Made by a program: the position numbers and the translations under genes. From a virus: a DNA stretch of 21,466 bases. The stretch is from IMG/VR virus record IMGVR_UViG_3300025057_000052, positions 1 through 21,466 of that record; one strand, 5' to 3'. Below are positions 1 to 6,563 of the stretch, piece by piece. How positions within the stretch are numbered: position 1 is the first letter of the stretch; every line of letters starts with the position of its first letter. The notes beneath the pieces were generated by a model. The model was not told the DNA's origin and did not search any database. It saw only the letters and a program-made list of their open reading frames with translations.

Positions 1-407
1 TTATCTTATTGGTAGTAGCGGTAGCACTCGCTGCCGCACTACTACCTTTTGGCTTCATCTACGCCATCTACTACGCTGTGCGATATTATCGCAATAACGC
101 ATTTACAGCTTATCTGAGCAACTTATTCTACTCAGTTGCACTTGGTATAGATAAGATAGGCAATGTGGTCTTAGGTGCGCTATTAAACACGATAATGCTG
201 CATAAAAGCAGCAAGGCATATCAGTTTGGCGATATTAACGATACTATCAGCTATGTCTTGGCTAAGAATCTTCCATTGAAGCAACACGGATTCAGATTCA
301 AAGTAAAAGAGAGCAAGAACTTAACATGGGCTGGGTGGTGGCTCGTGTGCATCTTGGAAGCACTTGATAACGACCACATGAACAAATCACTAAGAAGACG
401 ATATTAA
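1..407 (+). CDS. Unknown membrane-anchored phage protein (5' end outside window)
   Basis: The reading frame is open from the left edge (first full codon at base 3), so the gene probably starts upstream. A TTG at base 9 is possible but unneeded. The visible part begins with a strongly hydrophobic stretch of about 20 residues (VVAVALAAALLPFGFIYAIYY) and has a second hydrophobic patch near residues 50-64. The remainder is polar and ends in a basic tail (SLRRRY). I do not recognise the family. It lies one base ahead of the holin gene and is probably translated with it, so a role in lysis or at the envelope is possible but only inferred from position. Confidence 0.6.
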   Translation, partial: ILLVVAVALAAALLPFGFIYAIYYAVRYYRNNAFTAYLSNLFYSVALGIDKIGNVVLGALLNTIMLHKSSKAYQFGDINDTISYVLAKNLPLKQHGFRFKVKESKNLTWAGWWLVCILEALDNDHMNKSLRRRY

Positions 408-408
408 A

Positions 409-813
409 ATGAATGAACTAATGGGCAAGCACATCACAGCACTACTGATAGCAATCACGGCTATCTTAACGCCAGCTGTGCCAATCATCATATTCACAGG
501 TGTGCTGATATTCAGCGACACAGCCACAGGCATATGGGCAGCGGTTAAACGCAAAGAGAAAATCACAAGCAGAGCGTTAGGGCGCACAGCCACCAAGATA
601 GTGTTATACAGCGCAGTTATATTGCTCACCTTTGGCTTTGAGGTATTCTTTCCCGCACTTCAGTATGTACACATGGGGCAGATAGCAAGTGGCTATATTT
701 GCCTTGTTGAGTTGAAAAGCATTTACGAGAATGTGAGCGACATCACAGGCTTGGATATTTGGTCGCACTTGGTGGGTAAAATAGAGAAGCTGAGAAGCAG
801 CAACATAAAATAA
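409..813 (+). CDS. Phage holin
   Basis: A 134-residue protein with hydrophobic segments at about residues 8-38 and 60-85 and a shorter one near 95-105. A basic loop follows the first segment (residues 45-55, VKRKEKITSRALGR). The motif FSDTATGIWAAVKRKEKI resembles the holin families common in Bacteroidota phages, where an acidic D-x-A-T-G turn precedes a basic cytoplasmic loop. Holins form inner-membrane lesions that time lysis and free the endolysin or collapse the membrane potential. It follows the previous gene by one base, and a secreted transglycosylase and a spanin come next, which makes a full Gram-negative lysis cassette. The basic tail (GKIEKLRSSNIK) would be cytoplasmic. The family is recognised by eye; the class of holin is not certain. 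Confidence 0.8.
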   Translation: MNELMGKHITALLIAITAILTPAVPIIIFTGVLIFSDTATGIWAAVKRKEKITSRALGRTATKIVLYSAVILLTFGFEVFFPALQYVHMGQIASGYICLVELKSIYENVSDITGLDIWSHLVGKIEKLRSSNIK

Positions 814-876
814 TTGACTTTTTTCTTGGAAATATCAAATCATTGGTTGAATATTGCCAAATCTAAGATATGACCA

Positions 877-1350
877 ATGAGATTCTTACCTATTATATTA
901 TCACTTATTCTGCCGATACAGGCGAATATCGCATCAACGAGCGATATATTCGCAAACGCCAAACAACCTGCCACAGCATTGACAGAGAAGCAATGGCTGA
1001 TGGCTACCATTGACAGCGTGTCGAAGCAATACAACGTGCCAGCAAAGGTGATGAAAGCAATAGCGTGGAATGAGAGTAGATACAAGTGGGTGGTTGGTAG
1101 CTTTGGAGATATGGGTTACTTTCAGATCATCCCTTCCACATACAACTACCTTGCTCCAAAGGTTGCCTTGTCTGGCAACAAACGCAAAGATAATGTGATA
1201 GTCGCTGCCTACTATTTGCAGTTTCTAAACAACAAATATGGCAGTTGGTATAAGGCACGCTTCGCATATGGTAGAGGTCATTGGCGAGATAGCAGCACTT
1301 GGACATCAATGGAGAGAGAATTTATGAGTAACTTTGTAAAGCAGCTATGA
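877..1350 (+). CDS. Secreted lytic transglycosylase (SLT-like endolysin)
   Basis: A 157-residue protein with a hydrophobic N-terminus (residues 2-18, RFLPIILSLILPIQANI) that looks like a signal peptide or signal-anchor. A lysozyme-like SLT domain follows. The catalytic glutamate is probably E66 in AIAWNESRYK, and the family motif G-x-FQI appears as GYFQI at 80-84. The aromatic, Asn- and Tyr-rich C-terminus (NNKYGSWYKARFAYGRG) fits the rest of the fold. Such enzymes cut the glycan between N-acetylmuramic acid and N-acetylglucosamine. An own export signal would let it reach the periplasm without the holin pore, as in SAR or secreted endolysins. The stop overlaps the start of the spanin gene by four bases (ATGA). 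A 63-base gap separates it from the holin; no clear promoter is seen there. Confidence 0.85.
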   Translation: MRFLPIILSLILPIQANIASTSDIFANAKQPATALTEKQWLMATIDSVSKQYNVPAKVMKAIAWNESRYKWVVGSFGDMGYFQIIPSTYNYLAPKVALSGNKRKDNVIVAAYYLQFLNNKYGSWYKARFAYGRGHWRDSSTWTSMEREFMSNFVKQL

Positions 1351-1781
1351 AATCACATACAAAATACTACCTTCTTTTCCTGATAGCCATAGCAATCTGC
1401 ATGGCTATTTTAGCTTCATGCACTCCACAGAAAAGAATCACACGCATCTGCAACAATCATCCGCAGCTATGCACATACGATACAATTGTAAGAGATACGC
1501 TAATAACGCATAGGAGCGTCATAGACAGCACATTTCAGATGAACAAGGTAGATACATTGATTATAGAAAAATATGGCGTTAGAACGCAAATATATCGCCA
1601 TTACGATACATTTACGATTGATCAGACAAAGACCGATAGTGTTTATGTAATTACAACGCAGAAGAGCGTTGTTGTAAAAGAGAAGGGCAAGATACCATCA
1701 TGGTTTTTATTTATGGGTGGAGTGCTGATTTTGTTCAAATTGTTAGAATTTCTATCTTTGAGATTAAAAAATAACCAATGA
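1347..1781 (+). CDS. Probable unimolecular spanin (lipoprotein with C-terminal membrane segment)
   Basis: A 144-residue protein with a lipoprotein signal: basic start, hydrophobic residues 8-21 and a lipobox LASC with C25 as the lipidated residue. The middle (30-112) is rich in Thr, Val, Ile and Tyr and looks beta-stranded. Residues 116-138 form a second membrane helix followed by a short basic tail. Outer-membrane lipid anchor, periplasmic linker and inner-membrane helix in one chain is the plan of u-spanins such as that of phage T1, which fuse inner and outer membranes in the last step of lysis. Its place right after the endolysin, overlapping it by four bases, supports this. It also overlaps the next gene by four bases. 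Topology is read from the sequence; the function is inferred from architecture and context, since spanins share little sequence. Confidence 0.75.
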   Translation: MKSHTKYYLLFLIAIAICMAILASCTPQKRITRICNNHPQLCTYDTIVRDTLITHRSVIDSTFQMNKVDTLIIEKYGVRTQIYRHYDTFTIDQTKTDSVYVITTQKSVVVKEKGKIPSWFLFMGGVLILFKLLEFLSLRLKNNQ

Positions 1782-2497
1782 AAAACATTAGACCGAGAGT
1801 TAGTAAAGAAGAATACGAGTTTCTTCTTCAATTCAGAAAGGGCAATGGCAGAAATGTACTTGCCATAGGCGATCTACACGAGCCTTTCACTTTAGATGGC
1901 TATTTAGAGTTCAACTTAGAACTTGCGAACAAGTACAATATCACCGATGTTATCTTTATGGGCGATATTATCGACAATCATTACTCATCTTATCACGAAA
2001 CCGATGCAGATGGACTGGGTGGTGGCGATGAATTAGAGTTTGCTATATCAAAGATAGCTAAGTGGTACGAAGCGTTCCCGAAGGCTATTGTTATCATAGG
2101 AAACCACGACAGAATCATAATGCGTAAGGCACAAACGGGAAGCATACCGAGGAAGTGGATAAAGTCTTTTAACGAGGTATTAGAAGTGCCTAATTGGGAG
2201 TTTAAGGAAAGCCACGAGCAAGATGATGTTTTGTACATACACGGAGAGCAAGGTACTGCCAGGACAAGAATGAAGAGCGACCTTCACAGCGTTGTTCAAG
2301 GACATCTGCACACACAAGCCTATACCGAGTGGTTGGTTGGCAAGAACTTTAAGATTTTCGGATGTCAAGTAGGCAGCGGAATCGACAGAAAAAGCTATGC
2401 TATGGCATACGCAAAGCACGGGAAGAAACCCGCCATTGGAAGTGCTGTTATATTGGACAATGGCTCACTTCCTTTCAACTGCTTAATGGAACTTTAG
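1778..2497 (+). CDS. Calcineurin-like metallophosphoesterase
   Basis: A 239-residue protein with the complete metal-binding signature of calcineurin-like phosphoesterases: GDLHEP (31-36), GDIIDN (62-67), GNHD (108-111), a metal-ligand histidine in IHGE (154-157) and GHLH (175-178). These residues bind two metal ions and hydrolyse phosphomono- or diesters. Phage members of this group are often annotated simply as phosphoesterases; their substrates are mostly unknown, with nucleotides, cyclic nucleotide signals or RNA ends as options. The start overlaps the spanin stop (ATGA), so it is cotranslated with the lysis genes. No signal peptide is present, so it should act in the cytoplasm. An acidic, glycine-rich insert (DADGLGGGDE, 76-85) follows the second motif. 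The family is certain; the substrate is not. Confidence 0.9.
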   Translation: MKNIRPRVSKEEYEFLLQFRKGNGRNVLAIGDLHEPFTLDGYLEFNLELANKYNITDVIFMGDIIDNHYSSYHETDADGLGGGDELEFAISKIAKWYEAFPKAIVIIGNHDRIIMRKAQTGSIPRKWIKSFNEVLEVPNWEFKESHEQDDVLYIHGEQGTARTRMKSDLHSVVQGHLHTQAYTEWLVGKNFKIFGCQVGSGIDRKSYAMAYAKHGKKPAIGSAVILDNGSLPFNCLMEL

Positions 2498-2501
2498 CAA
2501 A

Positions 2502-2535
2502 GTTCTTTTTTATTCAAAACCTTTTCTTATCTTTG
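2502..2535 (+). promoter_or_regulatory. Candidate Bacteroidota-type promoter
   Basis: TATCTTTG at 2528-2535 fits the -7 element TAnnTTTG. The upstream -33 element is weak (only GTTC or a T-run at 2502-2510). Transcription would begin near base 2541, directly in front of the next gene. Confidence 0.45.
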
Positions 2536-2542
2536 TATCGTT

Positions 2543-2911
2543 ATGGAGAAATACTTAATATTAATTCCAGTCTTCAATATGCACGTTATTGAAGCATTTT
2601 ACCAAGCTAATTTTAGCGAGAAAAAGCATTGGGCATCAATAGTCTTTGTTTTCATATTGTCTCTTTTGTTCTCAGCAGCCCTGCCCACCTGTGAATGGTG
2701 GCAGGGTATCGCTGCATTCATTGCCATTCGTATATGGTTTGACTACCTATACAACGCTTTCTCTGGATTGCGTTGGTCATACGTTGGTACAACTGCCAAG
2801 ACAGACCTGATGATCCGATGGCTTGAACAAAAGTTTGGAGCAATTTTAATCAGTTACTTGCTTTTGATTGTTAGGCTACTTATTTTTGTCGCATCAATAA
2901 TGGTTATTTAA
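2543..2911 (+). CDS. Unknown integral membrane protein
   Basis: A 122-residue protein not recognised as a known family. It has about three hydrophobic segments: residues 32-48 (SIVFVFILSLLFSAALP), 54-68 (QGIAAFIAIRIWFDY) and 99-121 at the C-terminus (GAILISYLLLIVRLLIFVASIMVI). The middle holds a polar stretch with GLRWSYVGTTAKTDLMIRWLEQKFG. If the TATCTTTG promoter just upstream is used, the RNA would start about at the first ATG, so translation would be leaderless or would begin at the second ATG (base 2579), which still leaves 110 residues. It is followed by the hairpin that borders the Mom-like cassette and is probably its last host-genome neighbour on that side. Confidence 0.6.
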   Translation: MEKYLILIPVFNMHVIEAFYQANFSEKKHWASIVFVFILSLLFSAALPTCEWWQGIAAFIAIRIWFDYLYNAFSGLRWSYVGTTAKTDLMIRWLEQKFGAILISYLLLIVRLLIFVASIMVI

Positions 2912-2918
2912 CGGTTTG

Positions 2919-2949
2919 GCTATGCGCCTGTACTTGTATGGCGTATAGC
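2919..2949 (+). repeat. Perfect 10-bp hairpin, left border of the Mom-like cassette
   Basis: GCTATGCGCC (2919-2928) pairs with GGCGTATAGC (2940-2949) around an 11-base loop, with one G-T pair. No T-run follows, so it is not a standard intrinsic terminator. It mirrors the 11-bp hairpin on the other side of the gene (3698-3728). Confidence 0.8.
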
Positions 2950-2952
2950 TGT

Positions 2953-2974
2953 TGTTGTAGGTATGTAAAAACAC
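2953..2974 (+). repeat. Inverted repeat, left copy, directly before the Mom-like gene
   Basis: TGTTGTAGGTA, two bases, then TAAAAACAC. The reverse complement of bases 3674-3694 reads TGTTGTAGGTA, one base, TAAAAACAC. All 20 flanking bases agree and only the central spacer differs in length. Confidence 0.8.
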
Positions 2975-2981
2975 GGATAAG

Positions 2982-3674
2982 ATGAAAAAAGATTTAATAT
3001 ACGATAACCAGCAAACACTTTTTGGGGCTAAGAAAATAATAGGCTTTGGAAGTAGAGACTGGAACGTAAAGGAAATAGATAGAAAACTTGCAAACGATTT
3101 GATTGTGAAAAACCATTATTCTAAAAAGTTCTACAACGCAACGTACATTCATTTAGGTGTATTCATTTGCGGTGAATTGTTAGGCGTTTTGCAATATGGT
3201 TACGCTATGAACCCAGCAAGTTGCGGAAGTGTAGTGGAAGGCACGCAAATGGATGAATATTTGGAACTTAACCGAATGTGGTTAGATGACAAAGCGGAAC
3301 GGAATAGCGAGACAAAGGCAATTAGTTACAGCCTTAGATACATTAGAAGCAAGTTTCCTAAAATCAAATGGATTCAAAGTTTTGCTGATGAACGTTGCGG
3401 ATGCTTTGGGATAGTGTACCAAGCAGCAAGTTTTTCTTTCTATGGTGAACACGTTTCTACTTTCTGGACTGTTGATGGTGAAGTTTATCACAATAGCTTA
3501 ATGACAAGAGACCCTAAGCTAAGTAAAAGTGCAAAGTTTTTACAGGACAATAAAGAACGTGCCACAAGTGAAGAACTAAGACAATTTAGATACATTAAAT
3601 TCATTGATAAGCGTTGGAAAAAAAAGTGTTTGCTTAAAGAACAACCATACCTTAAATATTACAACGGTGATTAG
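2982..3674 (+). CDS. mom: Mom-like DNA modification protein (adenine methylcarbamoylation family)
   Basis: A 230-residue protein resembling phage Mu Mom and its relatives, GNAT-fold enzymes that add a carbamoylmethyl group to adenine in phage DNA and so block many restriction enzymes. Family-like stretches are NHYSKK (44-49), LGVLQYGY (67-74), ELNRMWLDD (95-103), RNSETKAIS (107-115) and SFADERCGCFGIVYQAASF (133-151). The C-terminus (about 195-230) is lysine- and arginine-rich and could hold DNA. The gene stands apart from the operons on both sides. It is enclosed by an inverted repeat that abuts start and stop, and by two strong hairpins outside that, which suggests a mobile cargo cassette. 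In Mu, Mom is tightly controlled because it is toxic; pairing of the repeats in the RNA would bring start and stop regions together and could limit translation. Recognised by eye; the chemistry of this homologue is inferred. Confidence 0.8.
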   Translation: MKKDLIYDNQQTLFGAKKIIGFGSRDWNVKEIDRKLANDLIVKNHYSKKFYNATYIHLGVFICGELLGVLQYGYAMNPASCGSVVEGTQMDEYLELNRMWLDDKAERNSETKAISYSLRYIRSKFPKIKWIQSFADERCGCFGIVYQAASFSFYGEHVSTFWTVDGEVYHNSLMTRDPKLSKSAKFLQDNKERATSEELRQFRYIKFIDKRWKKKCLLKEQPYLKYYNGD

Positions 3675-3694
3675 TGTTTTTATTACCTACAACA
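3674..3694 (+). repeat. Inverted repeat, right copy, overlapping the Mom-like stop codon
   Basis: GTGTTTTTA, one base, TACCTACAACA. It is the reverse complement of 2953-2974 except for a one-base difference in the centre. Its first base is the last base of the stop codon. Confidence 0.8.
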
Positions 3695-3697
3695 CCT

Positions 3698-3728
3698 GTA
3701 TAAACGCTCGTTTTAATAGCGTTTATAC
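3698..3728 (+). repeat. Perfect 11-bp hairpin, right border of the Mom-like cassette
   Basis: GTATAAACGCT (3698-3708) pairs fully with AGCGTTTATAC (3718-3728) around the nine-base loop CGTTTTAAT. The same nine-base loop sequence recurs in another perfect 11-bp hairpin at 19721-19753. No T-run follows. Confidence 0.8.
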
Positions 3729-3755
3729 TATGTTGAACGAAACAAATAAACAACT

Positions 3756-3956
3756 ATGAAAAAAATAATCTTACAATTAGGCAGTATCGCAGCACTCTGC
3801 TTGCTGCTATTAGAAGGCATCCACTTCATCATCAATCCACAAACGTGGCAGATGGAGATGCTCGCAACGGGCATCTACTTAACCATTGGAACTTATCTGA
3901 TGCTGAAGTTAGTGAACTACTTTAATGATCGTGCTAACAACAGAAAGCAATGGTGA
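3756..3956 (+). CDS. Small two-helix membrane protein, possible second holin
   Basis: A 66-residue protein with two predicted membrane helices at about residues 5-28 and 34-54, split by a short loop (NPQTWQMEM), and a charged, basic tail (NDRANNRKQW). This size and topology fit small class II or pinholin-type holins, and the gene overlaps the amidase start by seven bases, so the two are cotranslated. A true holin (409-813) is already present, so this could instead be an antiholin or an unrelated membrane protein. No sequence motif decides this. The start is an ATG after an A-rich stretch (GAAACAAATAAACAACT), a usual translation signal in Bacteroidota. Confidence 0.65.
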   Translation: MKKIILQLGSIAALCLLLLEGIHFIINPQTWQMEMLATGIYLTIGTYLMLKLVNYFNDRANNRKQW

Positions 3957-4366
3957 GAGATATAAACTATATCGTAATCCATTGCACAGCAACACCACAA
4001 CACACGAAGGTCGAGAGCATTCAACGCTATTGGCGTGAGGTGCTTGGATGGAAGTCAGCAGGGTATCACTACATCGTTGAGCCAACAGGTATGCTTCGTC
4101 AGCTAACCGATGAGAGCAAGATAGCAAATGGTGTTCGTGGCTACAATCGTGAATCAATCCACATCAGCTACATAGGTGGTGTTGATAGCAATGGCAAGCC
4201 ATTCAACAACATGACATTGAGCCAGAGCGAAACGATGAAGGCATTGATAGATGCTTTGAAGGTCAAGTACCCAAATGCAGAAGTGCTTGGACATAGAGAT
4301 TTCCCGAACGTTCGCAAGGCTTGCCCTTGCTTCGATGTGAAAACATGGCTACAAGATTGTGATTAA
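3950..4366 (+). CDS. N-acetylmuramoyl-L-alanine amidase (T7 lysozyme-like)
   Basis: A 138-residue protein that is essentially one Amidase_2 domain. Zinc ligands are probably H11 (IVIHCTAT), H115 (LGHRDF) and C125 (KACPCFDV). K123 takes the place of the catalytic lysine of T7 lysozyme, and GYHY (38-41) supplies the conserved tyrosine. The enzyme cuts the bond between N-acetylmuramic acid and the stem peptide. There is no signal peptide, so unlike the transglycosylase at 877-1350 it needs a holin pore. T7 lysozyme also inhibits T7 RNA polymerase; nothing here suggests that. The start overlaps the preceding membrane protein by seven bases. The gene marks the right end of the lysis region; the replication operon starts 13 bases later. 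Confidence 0.9.
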   Translation: MVRDINYIVIHCTATPQHTKVESIQRYWREVLGWKSAGYHYIVEPTGMLRQLTDESKIANGVRGYNRESIHISYIGGVDSNGKPFNNMTLSQSETMKALIDALKVKYPNAEVLGHRDFPNVRKACPCFDVKTWLQDCD

Positions 4367-4378
4367 AACCGAAGAGAT

Positions 4379-4591
4379 ATGAATCCAACCAAGAAGCAAG
4401 TGAACGGAAGCCATTACAAAGACATGGCTATACAACCATCAGAGTTCATTGTCAAGAACAACATTGGCTGGTACGAAGGCAATGCCATCAAGTACCTTTG
4501 CCGACACGCTAAGAAAGGCGGCAAGGTTGATCTTGAGAAGGCGATGCACTACATTGAATTAGCAATGAAAGAATATTATGAGAGAGTATAG
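4379..4591 (+). CDS. DUF3310 (SaV-like) phage protein
   Basis: A 70-residue protein with the hallmark features of DUF3310: NGSHYKDMAIQPSEFI (9-24) and GNAIKYLCRHAKKGGKVDLEKAMHYIELAM (35-64). The family is widespread in phages, often within replication or nucleotide metabolism operons, and is thought to relate to nucleotide kinases or nucleotide-binding proteins, but no function is established. It opens the replication operon and overlaps the next gene by 14 bases. The length matches the family core. The family is certain; the role is not. Confidence 0.85.
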   Translation: MNPTKKQVNGSHYKDMAIQPSEFIVKNNIGWYEGNAIKYLCRHAKKGGKVDLEKAMHYIELAMKEYYERV

Positions 4592-4865
4592 AATATATTA
4601 CGACAACAAGAATGATAGTATTACTATCGTTAATGATGAGAATGAAACCGAAGTTACATTTGACGCTTCTCAAGCAGAAGAGTGGGCTAAGAAGAATATT
4701 GATATGACTTGGGTTGATTACGACTATGATGGAAGTGAGAAGACTTATGTAAGCAATATTCGCTCTATGATACAGAACGATGGCTTTAACGTGCCTAAGT
4801 CGGATGTGGCTATGTGGAAACGCTGCCAGAACGATATAAAGGCATTAATGTTTGCGATGTTATGA
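4578..4865 (+). CDS. Hypothetical acidic protein
   Basis: A 95-residue protein without a recognised family. It is acidic (YYDNKNDSITIVNDENETEVTFDASQ at the start) and begins with alternating hydrophobic residues that suggest a beta hairpin, followed by helices. The start lies within the end of the DUF3310 gene and the stop overlaps the next ATG (ATGA at 4862). It is kept as a real gene because of this tight coupling and its even codon use. The C-terminus (WKRCQNDIKALMFAML) is helical. No enzyme motif is visible. Confidence 0.65.
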   Translation: MREYRIYYDNKNDSITIVNDENETEVTFDASQAEEWAKKNIDMTWVDYDYDGSEKTYVSNIRSMIQNDGFNVPKSDVAMWKRCQNDIKALMFAML

Positions 4866-5209
4866 GCGACTTCCAGGTAATATATGGCGAGATGAAGTAC
4901 AAGGTTGATTATTTCGACCCTATGTACGGAACAGAATTTATCGGTTTTTTTGAGGGGAGTTGGGCAAATATGGAATTAGAACACTATCTTTGTGATAGGG
5001 ATTTCGTTTACAACTCTTACAAAGAGGATAGAACTAAACCACATTATATCATAGAAGCCTTCTATGGTATGTATTTTACAAGCAAAGTAACTAAATCAAT
5101 AATCAGATATTATGACACAGACCCTTACGAAACAGAAGATAGAGGACTTGCAGAGGATTCAGAAGGAAATGGACACCTTGAAGTCAGAGATGGAGTTGAG
5201 GAACTATGA
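4862..5209 (+). CDS. Hypothetical acidic protein
   Basis: A 115-residue protein starting at the ATG that overlaps the previous stop as ATGA. A longer frame from 4814 exists but would overlap the previous gene by over 50 bases. It is rich in Tyr, Phe, Asp and Glu (YKVDYFDPMYGTEFIGFF, YDTDPYETEDRGLAEDSEG), has no cysteine cluster and no membrane segment, and I recognise no family. Many small acidic phage proteins act as inhibitors or DNA mimics, but nothing here proves that. It is part of the coupled early operon. Confidence 0.6.
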   Translation: MSDFQVIYGEMKYKVDYFDPMYGTEFIGFFEGSWANMELEHYLCDRDFVYNSYKEDRTKPHYIIEAFYGMYFTSKVTKSIIRYYDTDPYETEDRGLAEDSEGNGHLEVRDGVEEL

Positions 5210-5297
5210 AATCAGTAGGAATGAGGACAGAATCAGAGAGATCAAAGGACAGCTTCAGAAATATGAATTTCAATTACATCAAATATTAGTAAGATGA
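5112..5297 (+). CDS. Small coiled-coil protein
   Basis: The frame encodes up to 61 residues and is almost wholly heptad-like (IEDLQRIQKEMDTLKSEMEL, then EIKGQLQKYEFQLHQIL), so a coiled-coil oligomer is expected. The start is uncertain. An ATG at 5112 gives a 98-base overlap with the previous gene. An ATG at 5190 gives only 20 bases of overlap and a 35-residue product, and one at 5169 is also possible. The stop overlaps the next gene as ATGA (5294). No function can be assigned. Confidence 0.5.
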   Translation: MTQTLTKQKIEDLQRIQKEMDTLKSEMELRNYEISRNEDRIREIKGQLQKYEFQLHQILVR

Positions 5298-5587
5298 CAT
5301 CAGAAGAAGGATTAAAGAGGGCATTGATAATGTCTTTACGAGAGCCTCTTGCGGAATTTGCAATACAGATAGACACAATATGTGAGACTGGGGTAAATTT
5401 AGCATTTGATATGGGGATAGTTAAGGAAGGCACGACAAAGAATGAATTATACGAATGCCTACTATCGGACATGAGCAAACTTGCTATAAGCCTCCTTAAA
5501 GATAATTTAGAGAAAGGCATAATTTCGATTAGGGATGAGGTGAACCAAGAAGAATTAGAAAGGCAAATCAAAGACTTATTAAAATGA
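5294..5587 (+). CDS. Hypothetical helical protein
   Basis: A 97-residue, mainly helical protein with an acidic bias and a C-terminal Glu- and Lys-rich helix (NQEELERQIKDLLK). It has no recognised motif. Both ends are coupled by four-base ATGA overlaps to the coiled-coil gene before it and the next gene, which supports it as a real member of the operon. The mid part (CETGVNLAFDMGIVKEGTTKNELYECLLSDM) is amphipathic. No function can be given. Confidence 0.65.
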   Translation: MTSEEGLKRALIMSLREPLAEFAIQIDTICETGVNLAFDMGIVKEGTTKNELYECLLSDMSKLAISLLKDNLEKGIISIRDEVNQEELERQIKDLLK

Positions 5588-5958
5588 ATAAAGAGAAACT
5601 AAAAGCAATTTACGAAAAGTACGGATTAGAGCGTGATGACGTATTCGTGCAGAAGTTGGGCGGTAAAGAAATCCCCACGGTAACAAGAACTGGTATCGAA
5701 AAGATACAAGGTAAATTAGGCGTTATGCTTACCTACATCTTAGAACACATAAACGATGAGGCAAGTTGCGTTGTGGTAAAGTGCCAAGGCACAAAGGATG
5801 GAGAACTCCTTATAGAAAGCTATGGCGAAGCCACTCCCGCAAACACAAAGCAGAACTACAAGGTGGCTATGGCAGAGAAACGTGCTAAAGCGAGGGTTAT
5901 CTTGCAGATAGCAGGATTCTATCAACTTGGGGTCTACTCTGAAGACGAATTTAATTAA
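5584..5958 (+). CDS. Conserved phage protein, possibly ssDNA- or recombination-related
   Basis: A 124-residue protein. Residues 80-124 (SYGEATPANTKQNYKVAMAEKRAKARVILQIAG, then YSEDEF) contain the pattern EAxPxN...MAEKRAxxRxIL, which I recall from phage proteins near recombination and ssDNA-binding genes. The AEKRA...R helix is reminiscent of single-strand annealing proteins, but the chain is shorter than a Rad52- or RecT-like annealase. The middle (GKLGVMLTYILEH, VVVKCQGTKDGELLIES) looks like a beta sheet. It is followed ten bases later by the ssDNA-binding-like protein, which supports a role in DNA replication or repair. The assignment is tentative. Confidence 0.55.
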   Translation: MNKEKLKAIYEKYGLERDDVFVQKLGGKEIPTVTRTGIEKIQGKLGVMLTYILEHINDEASCVVVKCQGTKDGELLIESYGEATPANTKQNYKVAMAEKRAKARVILQIAGFYQLGVYSEDEFN

Positions 5959-5967
5959 CATAATATT

Positions 5968-6237
5968 ATGAGCAAACTTAGAACATTCAGTATTTGCGTG
6001 GATGACATTCCCGCAGAAAAGTTGGTAACAGCCAAGAACGGAAAGCGTTACCTTAATCTCACATCTTGGGACAATGACGAGCCTGACAAGTATGGCAACG
6101 ATTTCTCCGTTAGCATCAGCCAAAGTAAAGAGGAAAGAGAAGCCAAGCAGAAAAAGGTTTATCTTGGTAATGGGAAGATTGTGGGCAGCAGCCAAAGCAG
6201 TAGTTCATCCTCAAGCAGCAACGATTTGCCGTGGTAA
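5968..6237 (+). CDS. Probable single-stranded DNA-binding protein
   Basis: An 89-residue protein with a compact N-terminal part (1-70, beta-rich with aromatic and basic residues, FSICVDDIPAEKL, NGKRYLNLTSW). A serine linker of eight consecutive Ser (77-84) and the tail NDLPW follow. That layout (small OB-like core, flexible linker, acidic tip ending in a hydrophobic pair) is that of bacterial SSB, whose tip DDIPF recruits partners. It sits just before a helicase-like gene. The core is short for a full OB fold and I see no clear SSB signature, so the call rests mainly on the tail and context. The next gene starts at a GTG inside its last codons. Confidence 0.55.
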   Translation: MSKLRTFSICVDDIPAEKLVTAKNGKRYLNLTSWDNDEPDKYGNDFSVSISQSKEEREAKQKKVYLGNGKIVGSSQSSSSSSSSNDLPW

Positions 6238-6563
6238 AAGACTTGGTGCAAAATAGGATGCAACTATTATCCGATCTCCACACAGAGGTAGTCCAAAAGC
6301 TAACAGAATGGCAGTTGGGCTACCTTGAAAGGGGTGATAGTGCTTCTGTGGATAGAATAGAGGAAATGCAGCGTGTTTTAGCTGCTGTATCCACCACATT
6401 GATGGTATTTAGCACAGAAATAGCCACATCAGTAGCAGAAGCAAGAAAATGGGAAAGAAGATACACAGAATTAAACGACAATTATGAAAAAGAGGTACAA
6501 AGACTTAGAAGAATCATTGAAACAGAAGAATACTTCCTCACAAAGAGGAAATACAACAGATAA
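6231..6563 (+). CDS. Hypothetical coiled-coil protein
   Basis: A 110-residue, almost fully helical protein. The C-terminal half (ARKWERRYTELNDNYEKEVQRLRRIIETEEYF) is strongly coiled-coil. The start is a GTG at 6231 overlapping the previous stop by seven bases; an ATG at 6258 is an alternative that removes nine residues. No family is recognised. It overlaps a further small gene (6484-6636) in another frame by 80 bases. Its place between the ssDNA-binding-like protein and the helicase-like ATPase suggests a replication accessory such as a helicase loader or adaptor, but this is only positional. Confidence 0.6.
   Translation: MVKDLVQNRMQLLSDLHTEVVQKLTEWQLGYLERGDSASVDRIEEMQRVLAAVSTTLMVFSTEIATSVAEARKWERRYTELNDNYEKEVQRLRRIIETEEYFLTKRKYNR

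Noticed and set aside
2919-3728. Insertion sequence
   Set aside because: No transposase and no direct target duplication were seen; the enclosed gene is Mom-like, so a passive cassette is the better description.
5740-6195. 151-codon minus-strand open frame
   Set aside because: It lies fully opposite two well supported plus-strand genes and its translation is rich in Cys, Leu, Val and Phe, as expected from the reverse of coding DNA.
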